Assembly (NCBI GenBank): GCA_017853575.1
Contig: JAFMJI010000006.1
Span: forward strand, 1 to 64,000
Source of the DNA: Chitinophagaceae bacterium
GTDB lineage: Bacteria > Bacteroidota > Bacteroidia > Chitinophagales > Chitinophagaceae
Reading direction: 5' to 3'
Length of the DNA: 64,000 nt
A model generated the notes under the pieces. It was not told where the DNA came from, searched no databases, and worked only from the letters and a program-made list of their open reading frames with translations. Below, piece after piece: positions 52,663 through 63,357 of the stretch (position 1 is its first letter; the number at the start of each line of letters is the position of its first letter). Made by a program: the position numbers and the translations under genes.

Positions 52663-53175
52663 ATGACTAAGCAAGAAAAAAATGAAGTGATTGATGTGCT
52701 AAAGGAGAAATTCGGACAGTACAACAATTTCTACATCACCAATACAGAATCACTTTCAGTAGAACAAGTAAGTAATCTTAGAAGATTTTGTTTCGACAAG
52801 AAAGTTGAAATGAAAGTTGCAAAAAATACCCTCATCCGTAAAGCATTGGAATCCATCGATGCTGAAAAATATGCAGGTGTATATGATGCATTGAACAACG
52901 TAACAGCGTTGATGTTCTCTGAAAATCCAAAAGAGCCTGCATTGATCATCAGCTCTTTCCGCAAACAAGGCAATGTAGAGAAGCCTGTGTTGAAAGCAGC
53001 TTTCATCAATGGAGATATTTTTGTGGGCGACAACAACTTGAAAGCACTGACTGAGATCAAGACGAAGAACGAATTGATCGGAGAGGTGATCGGATTGTTG
53101 CAATCTCCTGCCAAGCGCGTATTGGCTGGATTGTTGCATCACCACGAAAAACAAGGTGCAGCAGCAGCTGAATAA
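52663..53175 (+). CDS. rplJ: 50S ribosomal protein L10 (uL10)
   Basis: The 170-residue protein starts MTKQEKNEVIDVLKEKF and shows VKVAKNTLIRKAL-type VEMKVAKNTLIRKALES. It anchors the L7/L12 dimers. The 95-nt gap to rplL holds a CCGCT...AGCGG hairpin. Confidence 0.97.
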   Translation: MTKQEKNEVIDVLKEKFGQYNNFYITNTESLSVEQVSNLRRFCFDKKVEMKVAKNTLIRKALESIDAEKYAGVYDALNNVTALMFSENPKEPALIISSFRKQGNVEKPVLKAAFINGDIFVGDNNLKALTEIKTKNELIGEVIGLLQSPAKRVLAGLLHHHEKQGAAAAE

Positions 53176-53270
53176 TTTGTAAAAACCCAACGCCACTGAG
53201 GTTTAAATGTGGCATATTTTATAACCATCCGCTGGAGCTTAAGCTGTGAAAGCGGTTAAAAATTAAAAAC

Positions 53271-53645
53271 ATGGCAGACGTAAAAGCATTGGCTGAACAA
53301 TTAGTAGGCCTTACAGTAAAAGAAGTTCAAGAATTGGCCGACGTATTGAAGGCTGATTATGGTATCGAACCAGCTGCAGCTGCAGTTGTAGTAGCAGGTG
53401 GTGGCGGTGGTGCCGCAGCTGCTGCAGAAGAGAAATCTACATTTGATGTAATTCTCGTAAACGGCGGTGCAAGCAAATTGGGTGTTGTGAAGGTTGTTAA
53501 AGATCTCACTGGACTCGGATTGAAAGAAGCAAAAGATCTCGTTGATGGCGCTCCTAAGCCAGTAAAAGAGGGTGTCTCTAAAGCAGAAGCAGACGATTTG
53601 GCTGCTAAGTTGAAAGAGGCAGGTGCTGAAGTTGAAATCAAGTAA
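53271..53645 (+). CDS. rplL: 50S ribosomal protein L7/L12 (bL12)
   Basis: The 124-residue acidic protein has the N-terminal dimer domain, a glycine/alanine hinge (residues ~36-55) and the conserved C-terminal domain [34 protein letters not shown] terminator follows. Confidence 0.98.
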   Translation: MADVKALAEQLVGLTVKEVQELADVLKADYGIEPAAAAVVVAGGGGGAAAAAEEKSTFDVILVNGGASKLGVVKVVKDLTGLGLKEAKDLVDGAPKPVKEGVSKAEADDLAAKLKEAGAEVEIK

Positions 53646-53669
53646 TCACCCCGATACTTTCAAAAAATT

Positions 53670-53696
53670 AAAGCCGGATTCGTCCGGCTTTTTTTA
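53670..53696 (+). terminator. Terminator after rplL
   Basis: AGCCGGA / TCCGGCT stem with a TTCG tetraloop and a T7 run. It separates rplL from rpoB. Confidence 0.93.
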
Positions 53697-53730
53697 TGGG
53701 TTTTTTAGCATAGAACTGCTCCCCCAAATA

Positions 53731-53762
53731 TTTGTCCAATTGCCCCAATTCCCTTAACTTCG
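53731..53762 (+). promoter_or_regulatory. rpoB promoter
   Basis: TTTG (53731-53734), 20 nt, TAACTTCG (53755-53762): a near-consensus -33/-7 pair, giving a ~135-nt leader before rpoB. Confidence 0.65.
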
Positions 53763-53902
53763 CAGTCCTTTAAATTGGGCTAATTACAATTTGACCTCCT
53801 GAAACAACATAAAAAGTTGAAAATCAATTACTTAAAGAAGTAACTGGAAAGGGTGTCTTATTGCATTTTGGTCCGATAACACGTTAAAAAGCACATCAGA
53901 CT

Positions 53903-56900
53903 ATGTCATCAGCAAAAGTGGCTTCAAAAAGAGTGCATTTTGGTAAGGTAAAACACCTTGCAGAAACTCCAGATTTGTTAGAAATTCAAATTCAATCCTT
54001 CAAGGATTTTTTCCAGTTGGAAACTACTCCAGACAAGCGTAACAATGAAGGGTTGTTTAAAGTTTTCAAAGAGAATTTTCCCATCAATGATACTAGGAAC
54101 ATCTTCATGTTGGAGTTCCTTGATTATTTCATCGATCCACCCCGTTACACCATCGAAGAGTGTATGGAGCGCGGACTCACTTATGCAGTTCCTCTCAAAG
54201 CTAAATTGCGTTTGAGTTGTAACGATGAGGAGCACGTTGATTTCCAAACCATCGTGCAAGACGTGTTTCTTGGAAACATCCCTTACATGACTCCCCGTGG
54301 AACTTTCGTGATCAATGGTGCTGAAAGGGTAGTGGTTTCTCAATTGCACCGTTCACCTGGTGTATTCTTCGGACAATCACTTCATCCAAACGGAACAAAA
54401 ATTTATTCTGCACGTGTGATTCCTTTCAAAGGCGCATGGATGGAATTTGCAACCGATATCAACAACGTGATGTACGCGTACATCGATCGTAAAAAGAAAT
54501 TCCCTGTAACTACTTTGCTTCGTTCAATCGGATTTGAAACCGATAAAGACATTCTTGAATTGTTCGGAATGGCAGATGAAGTAAAAACAGAAAAGAAAAC
54601 CCTAGATAAACTTGTTGGCAAACGTCTTGCTGCAAGAGTATTGAAAACATGGGTGGAAGATTTTGTGGATGAAGATTCTGGTGAAGTTGTTTCACTCGAA
54701 AGAAATGAAGTTGTTCTTGAGCGTGATACTGTGTTGTCTGAAGAGGACATCACCACCATTCTTGAAACTGGTGTGAAGAGCATCTTCATTCAGAAAGAAG
54801 AAGTAAGTGGAGACTATGCGATTATCTACAACACATTGAACAAGGATACTTCTAACTCTGAATTGGAAGCAGTTCAACATATCTACAAACAATTGCGTGG
54901 TGCAGATGCGCCAGACAATGAAACTGCACGTGGCATCATCGATAAATTGTTCTTCAGCGACAAGCGTTATGATCTTGGTGAAGTGGGTCGCTACAAGATC
55001 AACAAAAAATTAAACCTTAACTATGGTTTGGATCAAAAGACCCTTACCAAAGAAGATATCATCGAAATCATCAAATACCTCGTTCGCCTTACCAATGGTA
55101 AAGCAGAGATTGATGACATCGATCACCTCAGCAACAGACGTGTTCGTACAGTTGGTGAACAATTGTATGCACAGTTTGGTGTTGGTCTCGCGAGAATGGC
55201 ACGTACCATCCGTGAGCGTATGAACGTGCGTGACAATGAAGTGTTTACTCCAGTTGATTTGATCAACGCGCGTACACTTTCTTCTGTGATCAATTCTTTC
55301 TTCGGAACATCACAGTTGTCTCAGTTCCTCGATCAAACCAATCCGCTCAGTGAAATCACCCACAAGCGCCGTATCTCTGCGCTCGGTCCCGGTGGTTTGA
55401 GCAGAGAGCGTGCAGGTTTCGAGGTGCGCGACGTACACTATTCACACTACGGTCGTTTGTGTACCATTGAAACACCAGAAGGTCCAAACATTGGATTGAT
55501 CTCTACGCTTTGCGTACACGCAAAGATCAATGAGATGGGATTCATTGAAACTCCTTATCGTAAAGTGAACAATGGTAAGGTAGAAGTGAAAAAATTGACA
55601 TACCTCAGTGCGGAAGAAGAAGATACAGCAAAGATTGCACAGGCAAACGTACCTCTAACTGAAAAAGGTGAGTTCGCAGAAGATAAAGTAAAAGCAAGAC
55701 AAACAGGCGACTTCCCAATTCTCGAGCCTAATGAAGTGGAATTCATGGACGTTGCACCAAACCAAATTGTTGGATTGAGTGCATCTTTGATTCCTTTCCT
55801 AGAGCACGACGATGCCAACCGAGCATTGATGGGATCGAACATGCAACGTCAGGCAGTTCCTTTAATTAAACCTGATGCACCCATTGTTGGTACTGGATTG
55901 GAAGCAAAAGCTGCGCGTGATGCACGTATTCAGTTGCATGCAGAAGGAGAAGGTGTGGTTGAATTTGTGGATGCAAATGAAATCCATGTTCGTTACGAGC
56001 GTGATGAAGCTCAAAAACTTGTAAGTTTTGAAGATGATTTGAAAGTTTATCGCTTAACGAAATTTATCAAAACAAACCAAGAGACTTCTATAACACTTCG
56101 TCCTGCTGTTGCTAAAGGACAACGTGTTAAAACAGGTGATTTCTTGACGGAAGGATACGCTGTAAAGAATGGTGAACTGGCATTGGGACGTAACTTGAAA
56201 GTTGCCTTCATGCCTTGGAAAGGATACAACTTTGAAGATGCGATTGTAATCAATGAAAAAGTTGTTAGCGAAGATCTGTTCACTTCTATTCATATTTCAG
56301 AATTTGAATTGGAAGTACGCGATACTAAATTGGGTGAAGAAGAATTGACTCCAGATATTCCAAACGTCTCTGAAGAAGCAACAAAGGATTTGGATCAATA
56401 TGGTATCATCCGCATCGGTGCTCAAGTAAAAGAAGGAGATATCCTGATTGGAAAGATTACTCCAAAAGGTGAGAGCGATCCAACCCCAGAAGAGAAATTG
56501 TTGCGTGCCATCTTCGGTGATAAAGCTGGTGATGCAAAAGATGCATCATTGAAAGCTCCAAGTGGAACGGAAGGTGTAGTGATTGGCAAGAAATTGTTCC
56601 AGCGTGCCAAAAAAGACAAAAACTCAAAAGCAAAAGAAAAAGCTGCTCTTGAGAAATTGGAAGCTGTACACAATCAAAACGAAAAAGATATCCTTGATTT
56701 GTTGGTAAACAAATTGCAGACTTTGTTGAAAGACAAAAATTCTGCTGGTGTATCAAACAACTTCGGGGAAGTGATCATTGGCAAAGGTTCTAAGTTCAAT
56801 GCCAAAGCATTGGCTGGTATTGATTATCAAAATATCAATCCATTGGGTTGGACTGGCGATGTCAAGATCGATGATGCAATCAATACATTGTTACATAACT

Positions 56901-57712
56901 ACAATATTCGTTACAACGAAGAATTGGGTAGATACAAAAGAGAGAAATTCAACATCTCTATCGGTGATGAACTTCCAGCTGGCGTATTGAAACTTGCAAA
57001 AGTTTATCTCGCAGTAAAGCGTAAGCTGAAAGTGGGAGATAAGATGGCAGGTCGCCATGGTAACAAAGGTATTGTAGCGAAGATCGTTAGGGCTGAAGAC
57101 ATGCCATTCCTCGAAGATGGAACCCCGGTGGATATCGTATTGAATCCATTGGGTGTACCTTCTCGTATGAACCTCGGACAGATTTATGAAACCATTCTTG
57201 GATGGGCAGGTGAGAAACTTGGAATGAGATTCTCTACTCCAATCTTTGATGGTGCATCTGTTGATGAAATCAAGAATTTGATTGACAAAGCTCAATTGCC
57301 AAGCTTCGGACACACCTATCTATATGATGGTGAAACAGGAGAGCGATTCCACCAAAAGGCAACAGTTGGTATCATCTACATGCTGAAACTACATCACATG
57401 GTGGATGATAAGATGCACGCACGTTCTATCGGTCCATACTCTTTGATCACCCAGCAACCGCTTGGTGGTAAGGCTCAGTTCGGTGGACAGCGTTTCGGAG
57501 AAATGGAGGTTTGGGCACTCGAAGCATACGGTGCATCCAACATTCTTCAGGAATTGCTCACTTTGAAATCTGATGATATCATCGGAAGGGCTAAAACCTA
57601 TGAATCAATTGTGAAAGGAGACAACGTTCCAAAAGCTGGAATACCTGAATCCTTCAATGTATTGGTTCATGAGTTACGCGGATTGGGATTGGATCTCAAG
57701 TTTGATAACTAG
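53903..57712 (+). CDS. rpoB: RNA polymerase beta subunit
   Basis: The 1269-residue protein is complete: N-terminal [16 protein letters not shown] region, the rifampicin-site block [30 protein letters not shown] in order, the [13 protein letters not shown] segment and a C-terminus [15 protein letters not shown]. It forms the core enzyme with beta'. Remarkably a strong terminator and an opposing gene follow immediately, so rpoC is not downstream. Confidence 0.98.
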   Translation: MSSAKVASKRVHFGKVKHLAETPDLLEIQIQSFKDFFQLETTPDKRNNEGLFKVFKENFPINDTRNIFMLEFLDYFIDPPRYTIEECMERGLTYAVPLKAKLRLSCNDEEHVDFQTIVQDVFLGNIPYMTPRGTFVINGAERVVVSQLHRSPGVFFGQSLHPNGTKIYSARVIPFKGAWMEFATDINNVMYAYIDRKKKFPVTTLLRSIGFETDKDILELFGMADEVKTEKKTLDKLVGKRLAARVLKTWVEDFVDEDSGEVVSLERNEVVLERDTVLSEEDITTILETGVKSIFIQKEEVSGDYAIIYNTLNKDTSNSELEAVQHIYKQLRGADAPDNETARGIIDKLFFSDKRYDLGEVGRYKINKKLNLNYGLDQKTLTKEDIIEIIKYLVRLTNGKAEIDDIDHLSNRRVRTVGEQLYAQFGVGLARMARTIRERMNVRDNEVFTPVDLINARTLSSVINSFFGTSQLSQFLDQTNPLSEITHKRRISALGPGGLSRERAGFEVRDVHYSHYGRLCTIETPEGPNIGLISTLCVHAKINEMGFIETPYRKVNNGKVEVKKLTYLSAEEEDTAKIAQANVPLTEKGEFAEDKVKARQTGDFPILEPNEVEFMDVAPNQIVGLSASLIPFLEHDDANRALMGSNMQRQAVPLIKPDAPIVGTGLEAKAARDARIQLHAEGEGVVEFVDANEIHVRYERDEAQKLVSFEDDLKVYRLTKFIKTNQETSITLRPAVAKGQRVKTGDFLTEGYAVKNGELALGRNLKVAFMPWKGYNFEDAIVINEKVVSEDLFTSIHISEFELEVRDTKLGEEELTPDIPNVSEEATKDLDQYGIIRIGAQVKEGDILIGKITPKGESDPTPEEKLLRAIFGDKAGDAKDASLKAPSGTEGVVIGKKLFQRAKKDKNSKAKEKAALEKLEAVHNQNEKDILDLLVNKLQTLLKDKNSAGVSNNFGEVIIGKGSKFNAKALAGIDYQNINPLGWTGDVKIDDAINTLLHNYNIRYNEELGRYKREKFNISIGDELPAGVLKLAKVYLAVKRKLKVGDKMAGRHGNKGIVAKIVRAEDMPFLEDGTPVDIVLNPLGVPSRMNLGQIYETILGWAGEKLGMRFSTPIFDGASVDEIKNLIDKAQLPSFGHTYLYDGETGERFHQKATVGIIYMLKLHHMVDDKMHARSIGPYSLITQQPLGGKAQFGGQRFGEMEVWALEAYGASNILQELLTLKSDDIIGRAKTYESIVKGDNVPKAGIPESFNVLVHELRGLGLDLKFDN

Positions 57713-57738
57713 TCAACATCAAACCAAATATAACTGTA

Positions 57739-57768
57739 AGTCCTCCGCAATTGCGGAGGACTTTTTTT
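57739..57768 (+). terminator. Terminator after rpoB (bidirectional)
   Basis: A 12-bp perfect palindrome AGTCCTCCGCAA / TTGCGGAGGACT followed by T7; it lies at the junction of rpoB and the convergent esterase gene. Confidence 0.93.
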
Positions 57769-58642
57769 ATTTCTTCATGATGTGCTTGAAAAATTCCCAA
57801 GAGTATAGATGTATGTCAACATCATTGGGGTAATCGTGCTTGCCTCCAATCACTTTTAAAAGGACTACTTCTTTCTTATTTCCTGTATAACTGTATTTCT
57901 CGATGGTCTTCCCGTCATTGGGATCGTTGTCTGGTAATAGTTCCATGCTTGCCTTGCCCTTATATCCAGCGAGAGTTGCCCAATATTGAAATGTTTTATC
58001 TGTAGACACAACCTTTCCAAAATTTCCACTGTTTAAAATCACCTCACCTCCTTCATATGGATTGGTTTTATCTAATGTTCCGTTGGTTATCATGATGTTC
58101 ACTGGTTTGTTCAGTGCAATACAATCGAAATTGGTAGAGTCTGGAAGATTTGCTATGATGGCTGAAACAGCTTTAAAGCGGTCTGGCATGGTCATGGCCA
58201 TTTTATAAGCCATGTGACCTCCTCCAGAAGTTCCAATCACAAATACTTGCTTTCTGTCTACCTGGTATTTTTCAACAAAATAGTTGATCATTGATTGAAA
58301 GAAAGCCTGTTCATCAATGTCGATTTTGTTTGATTCAGCTGGAGAAGATTTTCTGCATTCGTTCCAGAAACCTTTGTATCCAAATGGGAATACAGCAATA
58401 AAATGTTCTGATGCACTTGCTTTTGCAATGGCTGGAACCCTTGCCAGCATTTGATTTCCGTTGCCTCCTGAACCATGCAAAATGAAAACCAAACTTTGAT
58501 TTTTTAAATACTCAATCGGCTTTGTAAATATAAATTTTCTATTGATGCTATTTATATTGAGTGAGTCAGCAATAATATTCTCTTGTGCATATACATGAGA
58601 GATCAATATTAGTATCAATAAAAGTGAATTAACGATTTTCAT
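57767..58642 (-). CDS. Secreted alpha/beta-hydrolase, PHB depolymerase/feruloyl esterase-like
   Basis: The 291-residue protein has a signal peptide ending HVYAQ (20) and an alpha/beta-hydrolase fold. LVFILHGSGGNGNQ supplies the oxyanion region; G-T-S-G-G-G (137-142) holds nucleophile S139; a C-terminal GGKHDYPN holds the histidine. LpqC-like esterases of this type act on short ester bonds in the periplasm or outside. Substrate unknown. Confidence 0.87.
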   Translation of the reverse strand: MKIVNSLLLILILISHVYAQENIIADSLNINSINRKFIFTKPIEYLKNQSLVFILHGSGGNGNQMLARVPAIAKASASEHFIAVFPFGYKGFWNECRKSSPAESNKIDIDEQAFFQSMINYFVEKYQVDRKQVFVIGTSGGGHMAYKMAMTMPDRFKAVSAIIANLPDSTNFDCIALNKPVNIMITNGTLDKTNPYEGGEVILNSGNFGKVVSTDKTFQYWATLAGYKGKASMELLPDNDPNDGKTIEKYSYTGNKKEVVLLKVIGGKHDYPNDVDIHLYSWEFFKHIMKK

Positions 58643-58676
58643 ATAATATGTTGTATTTCAATTTAGTTCAATAAAT

Positions 58677-58708
58677 AAAAAAAGAGAAGCAATTGCTTCT
58701 CTTTTTTT
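58677..58708 (-). terminator. Terminator after the PiT gene
   Basis: AAAAAAAGAGAAGCAATTGCTTCTCTTTTTTT is a near-perfect palindrome with A/T runs on both sides, ending the phosphate operon. Confidence 0.92.
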
Positions 58709-58723
58709 ATTGGTCTATTTAGA

Positions 58724-60433
58724 TTAATTGAACAAGGTGGTTATCCAATAAATGAGTGCTGCCAGCAATCCACTTACTGGAATGGTAAGTATCCACGCAA
58801 CCAGTAAGGAAGAAGTAACGCCCCATCTTACTGCGCTTAATCTTTTTGTAGCTCCAACACCAATGATAGAACCTGTAATAGTATGTGTAGTTGAAACCGG
58901 AATACCCATTTGTCCTGTAAAAAATAATGTAAAGGCTCCTGCAGTTTCAGCTGCCACCCCTTCCAATGGAGTTACTTTTGTGATCTTGGTTCCCATCGTC
59001 TTAACAATTTTCCATCCACCACTCATGGTGCCAAGTCCGATTGCCAAATAACATGCAATTGGCACCCAGTTTGGTAATTGCCCAAAGTCTTGTATGCTGC
59101 CGTTGGCAATCAATGCTGCACCAATGATACCCATCACTTTTTGCGCATCATTTCCACCGTGCCCAATACTAAATGCAGCAGAGCTGAATAGCTGCAATTT
59201 TTTAAACATGGATGCAATGGAATAAGCGGTTGGTGTTTTAATTTTTTCAACATACAAGTAAACCAATACAAACAGGATTGAAGTAAATATAATTCCCCAT
59301 ACAACATTTCCATTTTCTGATTTTTCAATATCCTTTTTAAATGATTTCTGAATATTGAATTTCTCAATTTTAGATTTGATCTTGCTGCTGTTTTTTGGAT
59401 CAATCGGGTAGATGGTATTAATGTTGATAATTGTGCTGTCAATAGTGATCTCCTTTTTTAAATATTGCTTTAAAGGTTCTTTGTATTTTTCGGTTTCTGT
59501 TTTTGCAATATCATATTCCTTTTTCTTTTCAGCATTATCAGTTGAAAGTGCTTCTAATACCAGGAAGTCATTTGCGTTTCTAACCTCATCTTTTAACTTA
59601 CTTACCTCAATCTCACTTAGGAGTCCGTTCCCATAGGCAAATGAAGCTATTGAGTCTGCACCCAAATGGTCGAAGTCTTTCATTTTAGGAGCCAATATAT
59701 TATAGACATCTTTAGCTTTGCTTAATTTCTTTTCTGCTGTAGCAAGTTCCTCTTTGGCTTTTTCGTTGGTTGGCTCTGCGCTTAGCGTAGCCTCAGCCTT
59801 TTCATAATCAGCTTTGTATTTATCAAGTTTGATAAACTTTACCAATCCTTCGTCCATCTTTGATTCTTCAAAACGGTCAAACATCCAAACCGTGAGTGCT
59901 GTTGTAAGCGCGATTAATACAATCCTCAACCAAATATTTCTCATGATGGTAATAATGGTGATGAAAATTGAAATGGCCATTCCGATCATTGGTGCAAGGA
60001 ATATGAACATCACTGTTTTGATGATCGTTTGACTTTCAACAATTTTATCCCATGATATGGAAAATCCATTGTCTTGAATCGCGTGGGCAATAGCAGCACC
60101 AGCAAATCCACCTATTAATGTATGTGATGAGGAAGATGGGATGCCATACCACCATGTTAGTAGATTCCAAAAAATTGCAGCAATGAGTCCTGCCAGGATA
60201 ACATTCAGTGTAATAAATTCTTTGTTTACAGTCTTGCTGATGGTGTTGGCAACTGCGTGATCCTGAAATATCCAGTATGCTGCAAAATTGAAAATTGCAG
60301 CCCAAAGTACAGCTTGAAAAGGGGTGAGTACTTTTGTAGAAACTACGGTTGCAATTGAATTGGCGGCATCGTGAAATCCATTAATATAATCAAACAGCAG
60401 GGCCAGAACGATGATGACGAGTAACATTGTCAT
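58724..60433 (-). CDS. Inorganic phosphate transporter (PiT family) with large central insert
   Basis: The 569-residue integral membrane protein has both PiT signature blocks: GFHDAANSIATVVSTK near the N-terminus and SIGHGGNDAQKVMGIIGAAL in the second half, typical of Na+ or H+:phosphate symporters. Between the halves (about residues 195-375) is a charged, coiled-coil-rich segment, much longer than in E. coli PitA. It is the last gene of the operon with DUF47 and the OprP-like porin. Confidence 0.92.
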   Translation of the reverse strand: MTMLLVIIVLALLFDYINGFHDAANSIATVVSTKVLTPFQAVLWAAIFNFAAYWIFQDHAVANTISKTVNKEFITLNVILAGLIAAIFWNLLTWWYGIPSSSSHTLIGGFAGAAIAHAIQDNGFSISWDKIVESQTIIKTVMFIFLAPMIGMAISIFITIITIMRNIWLRIVLIALTTALTVWMFDRFEESKMDEGLVKFIKLDKYKADYEKAEATLSAEPTNEKAKEELATAEKKLSKAKDVYNILAPKMKDFDHLGADSIASFAYGNGLLSEIEVSKLKDEVRNANDFLVLEALSTDNAEKKKEYDIAKTETEKYKEPLKQYLKKEITIDSTIININTIYPIDPKNSSKIKSKIEKFNIQKSFKKDIEKSENGNVVWGIIFTSILFVLVYLYVEKIKTPTAYSIASMFKKLQLFSSAAFSIGHGGNDAQKVMGIIGAALIANGSIQDFGQLPNWVPIACYLAIGLGTMSGGWKIVKTMGTKITKVTPLEGVAAETAGAFTLFFTGQMGIPVSTTHTITGSIIGVGATKRLSAVRWGVTSSLLVAWILTIPVSGLLAALIYWITTLFN

Positions 60434-60459
60434 TTTAGTAAATTTTTCTAATGTTTAGC

Positions 60460-61107
60460 TTATGCGTATTTGATAATGATAGACTCAATCACATTCCCCA
60501 CATCTTCACATTTATCAGTTGCGATTTCTAATACTTGATAAATTTCCCTTTTCTTGATTACTTCTTTGAAGTCTTGTTCGTTGCTGAAGAGCATTTCAAT
60601 ACTCATATCAAATACATCATCTGCTTGATTCTCTATGCTGTTAATTTTTACCAACGCCTCAGTCATTTCGCGTAAATTCTTCATATCTCTCAATCCATTG
60701 ACAGCCTTTTTGGTTTCAAGGCATCCTTGAAGAATCATTTCTGTCATTTTCTTGATGCCTGTATCATTTGGATTTATTTTATAGAAATTGATTTTCTTGC
60801 CTGATGCATAGATATAATCAGCAATATCATCTAGTGCTGTTGCCAGGTGATGGATGTCCTCTCTGTCAAATGGTGTGATGAAATTTCTGCCTAACTCAGT
60901 AAAAATTGTATGTGTAAGGTCGTCGTTTTTGTGCTCAAGATCTTCGATTTTCACCAGAATACTGGCTCTTTTGTCTTCATCTGGTTCATTTACCATTTCC
61001 TGAAGTGTGATCGCCATTTTATGAACGGTTTCCGCTACTTCTTCGAATAAACTGTAAAAAATTCTGTCCTTAGGTAAAAAGATCTTAAAAAATGAATTGG
61101 CTGCCAT
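60460..61107 (-). CDS. DUF47/PhoU-like phosphate transport accessory protein
   Basis: The 215-residue helical protein matches DUF47 (TIGR00153, YkaA-like): LEHKNDDLTHTIFTELGRNFITPFDREDIHHLATALDDIADYIY, then a PhoU-like bundle. It is thought to regulate the adjacent PiT transporter. It is 26 nt before the PiT gene. Confidence 0.93.
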   Translation of the reverse strand: MAANSFFKIFLPKDRIFYSLFEEVAETVHKMAITLQEMVNEPDEDKRASILVKIEDLEHKNDDLTHTIFTELGRNFITPFDREDIHHLATALDDIADYIYASGKKINFYKINPNDTGIKKMTEMILQGCLETKKAVNGLRDMKNLREMTEALVKINSIENQADDVFDMSIEMLFSNEQDFKEVIKKREIYQVLEIATDKCEDVGNVIESIIIKYA

Positions 61108-61125
61108 CTTGTTATGTTTAAAAGT

Positions 61126-62337
61126 TTAAAAATTTATTTGTGCCTGTAATCTAAGTAATCTACCTTTTTGATCGTTTGACTTAAGCTTACTGTCTTCAAA
61201 TTGTCTATGAGAAATCACATATGAAGCAGTTAGCTCAAAAAATTTATTTAATTGCCATTCTAATCCCGTTTCCAATTCTCTAATGTGATAGCTTCTTGCA
61301 TCAAGTTCCTGCTTTTTCCCCCCATCGTAAGATTGATATCTGCTAAATGGGAAGAAGTATTCATCTTTTTTCTTTCCCTTCACTTTATAGCTGACCAAGG
61401 CATAGCCTCCTTTCAGATTTTTTTGTTCAATTGAATCCTTTATGGGATTGTATCTTGGGCCAGAGCCAACATTATATTCTGCTTGAATTCCAAGCGGCTT
61501 GGGATATAGCGTAAGACTACCTGCAACCCTTTTATCATTGAATTCAAAGGTTTTAATGGCTTTTACACTTGCACTTCTGCTTTCTGTGGGTATAAGAAAC
61601 TTGCCTGCAAAGGCCTGAATACCCGGTTCAATAATTTGATTTCCTACTTGAAATGGATAGCTTAGTCTAGATACAACATGTAATGAATTGTTCAGCTCTG
61701 GTTTGTTGGCTGTTTGTCCATTGTATATTCCAAAGCCAAAAACTCCATAATCTCCGGATCCTTTTAGGTTATCTTTTACTAAAGCGGCTAACAATGTTCT
61801 AATTTTTGCAGGCGCATAATAGAAAAAGGCACCCATGTCTCTTTCATTTGGAACACCTGAATTCAATGCATCGGATCTGTCAAGTGGAAGTCTGTTTTGA
61901 GAGGATTGCATGTTCTCAAAACCGTAAGGAACTTTGCTTTGCCCCAATCTTACTCTAAATTCATTTTGTTTGTCAAATCCCAAATCAAGATAAGCATCTC
62001 TGATCTGCAATAATTGTAGAGTGGTACCTGTACTGCTAGCAAAATCCGGTTGCACATAAAAATAAATTCTGTCAGTCAGGTTTCCGCTGAAAACCAATCT
62101 TCCTCTTCTGATGGAGAATCCTCCACCTTCACCCCATGATTTATCACATTGCTCGCATTTCAGGTTTGGATTGGTTTCCAACAACCTGTTGTATCGAAAT
62201 TGAAAATATCCACGCATTGAAATTGTTTCATACCAATGCTTGACATCTTTTTTTTCAATTGACTGACTAAATGAACTCGTGGAAATGTTCATACATGCTA
62301 TAAATAAGCATATAGTGATATAGGATGGTTTTCTCAA
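61126..62337 (-). CDS. OprP/OprO-like phosphate-selective porin
   Basis: The 403-residue outer membrane protein has a signal peptide ending SSFSQ and aromatic-girdled beta strands; SMRGYFQFRYNR and FSIRRGRLVFSGNLTDRIYFYVQPDF are OprP-family blocks, and LRLGQSKVPYGFENMQSSQNRLPLDRSDALN is conserved. It ends in F. Together with DUF47 and PiT it forms an outer-to-inner membrane phosphate route. Selectivity for phosphate is inferred from context. Confidence 0.88.
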   Translation of the reverse strand: MRKPSYITICLFIACMNISTSSFSQSIEKKDVKHWYETISMRGYFQFRYNRLLETNPNLKCEQCDKSWGEGGGFSIRRGRLVFSGNLTDRIYFYVQPDFASSTGTTLQLLQIRDAYLDLGFDKQNEFRVRLGQSKVPYGFENMQSSQNRLPLDRSDALNSGVPNERDMGAFFYYAPAKIRTLLAALVKDNLKGSGDYGVFGFGIYNGQTANKPELNNSLHVVSRLSYPFQVGNQIIEPGIQAFAGKFLIPTESRSASVKAIKTFEFNDKRVAGSLTLYPKPLGIQAEYNVGSGPRYNPIKDSIEQKNLKGGYALVSYKVKGKKKDEYFFPFSRYQSYDGGKKQELDARSYHIRELETGLEWQLNKFFELTASYVISHRQFEDSKLKSNDQKGRLLRLQAQINF

Positions 62338-62429
62338 AACAGGTTTTCTTTTAATTGCAGCACAAAAGTGAGAAAACAGAAGGGAGAATTGGTGGATTCT
62401 GTATTATCAAATTGTTACCAAATAAAATT

Positions 62430-62486
62430 GCCCCGCTAAGAATAGCGGGGCGTTGCAATTAAAAGATAAAAATGCGTTTGCATTTT
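62430..62486 (-). terminator. Terminator hairpins after the TIGR02206-type gene
   Basis: On the minus strand AAAATGC / GCATTTT (62469-62486) is followed by a T-rich tract; further on a GCCCCGCTA / TAGCGGGGC hairpin (62430-62451) lies before a weak T tract. The remaining intergenic bases (62338-62569) show no gene. Confidence 0.7.
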
Positions 62487-62569
62487 ATACCTGAGCCTTT
62501 CGGCATCGGCAAAATTGCTTTTTCAACATAAACTTATAGTTAACAGAAAATGAACCAATTATGAAATTC

Positions 62570-63259
62570 TTATTTAAAGACATTCAAGCTGTTTAACGAC
62601 GTCTTGATATGAAAAATATGGTATAAAATCAGAAAATGAATAATTGCCAGTCCCTCAAAAACCAGGATATACCAGGGCCATTTCCCAACTATCAATGGGT
62701 TATCTACAATGGGTGGTGCCAACAGGTACATGTAATTTGACCCGGTTACCCAATTGAAACTTCCAATCACCAATACGGCAAATTGAATAAATACAAAGGC
62801 CTTCATCCATGAACCTTTATCTGGTCTGAAATCTCTGTGCTTGATTAGAAAAATACTCGCCAAGAGCAAACCACCATGACTGATAAAATATCCATAATAC
62901 AGGTATCCATCCCTTCCTAAGTCAAACTCTGGAGTGAGCAGGGAGTGAAATCCACCAGTGATGCCCCAATAAAATAATAAGTTGGCAAGAATGGCATTGT
63001 ATCTAAACAGGGAAACAATCGCAATCAATCCACTGATCCCGCACAAGTGCAATGGCAGGTTTTCTCTGACACTCCATGTTCCTATTGTCCAACTGTACCA
63101 ATTTTCAATCAACAGATTCAAAAGCAAGATCGCCCCCAGAAGTTTTCCATAGTTTGGATGCCTGGCCCAAGTAATATACCTGGGAAGATTGGTCAAGACC
63201 AGGATCAATCCCAGAACAATGGATATACAAATCCACCATTCCTGTGTAAATGGATCCAT
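62570..63259 (-). CDS. TIGR02206-family (YwaF-like) membrane protein
   Basis: The protein has about six transmembrane helices with the YwaF/TMEM164-like blocks NLPLHLCGISGLIAIV, LLFYWGITGGFHSLLTPEFD and ISHGGLLLASI, conserved histidines in each. No function is assigned. Start choice is uncertain: ATG 63259 (229 residues) is used; ATGs at 63274 and 63310 are in frame. Confidence 0.85.
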   Translation of the reverse strand: MDPFTQEWWICISIVLGLILVLTNLPRYITWARHPNYGKLLGAILLLNLLIENWYSWTIGTWSVRENLPLHLCGISGLIAIVSLFRYNAILANLLFYWGITGGFHSLLTPEFDLGRDGYLYYGYFISHGGLLLASIFLIKHRDFRPDKGSWMKAFVFIQFAVLVIGSFNWVTGSNYMYLLAPPIVDNPLIVGKWPWYILVFEGLAIIHFLILYHIFHIKTSLNSLNVFK

Positions 63260-63357
63260 GGTTACGTGTCTCATGCAATTGATTTTGATGAATATCCGAA
63301 AAAATATCATAAATCAATAATACAAAACAAGAAAGGAGCCATATATTGCCAACCACC

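Noticed and set aside
53903-57712. Truncated rpoB
   Set aside because: Both N- and C-terminal conserved blocks are present; the gene is full length.
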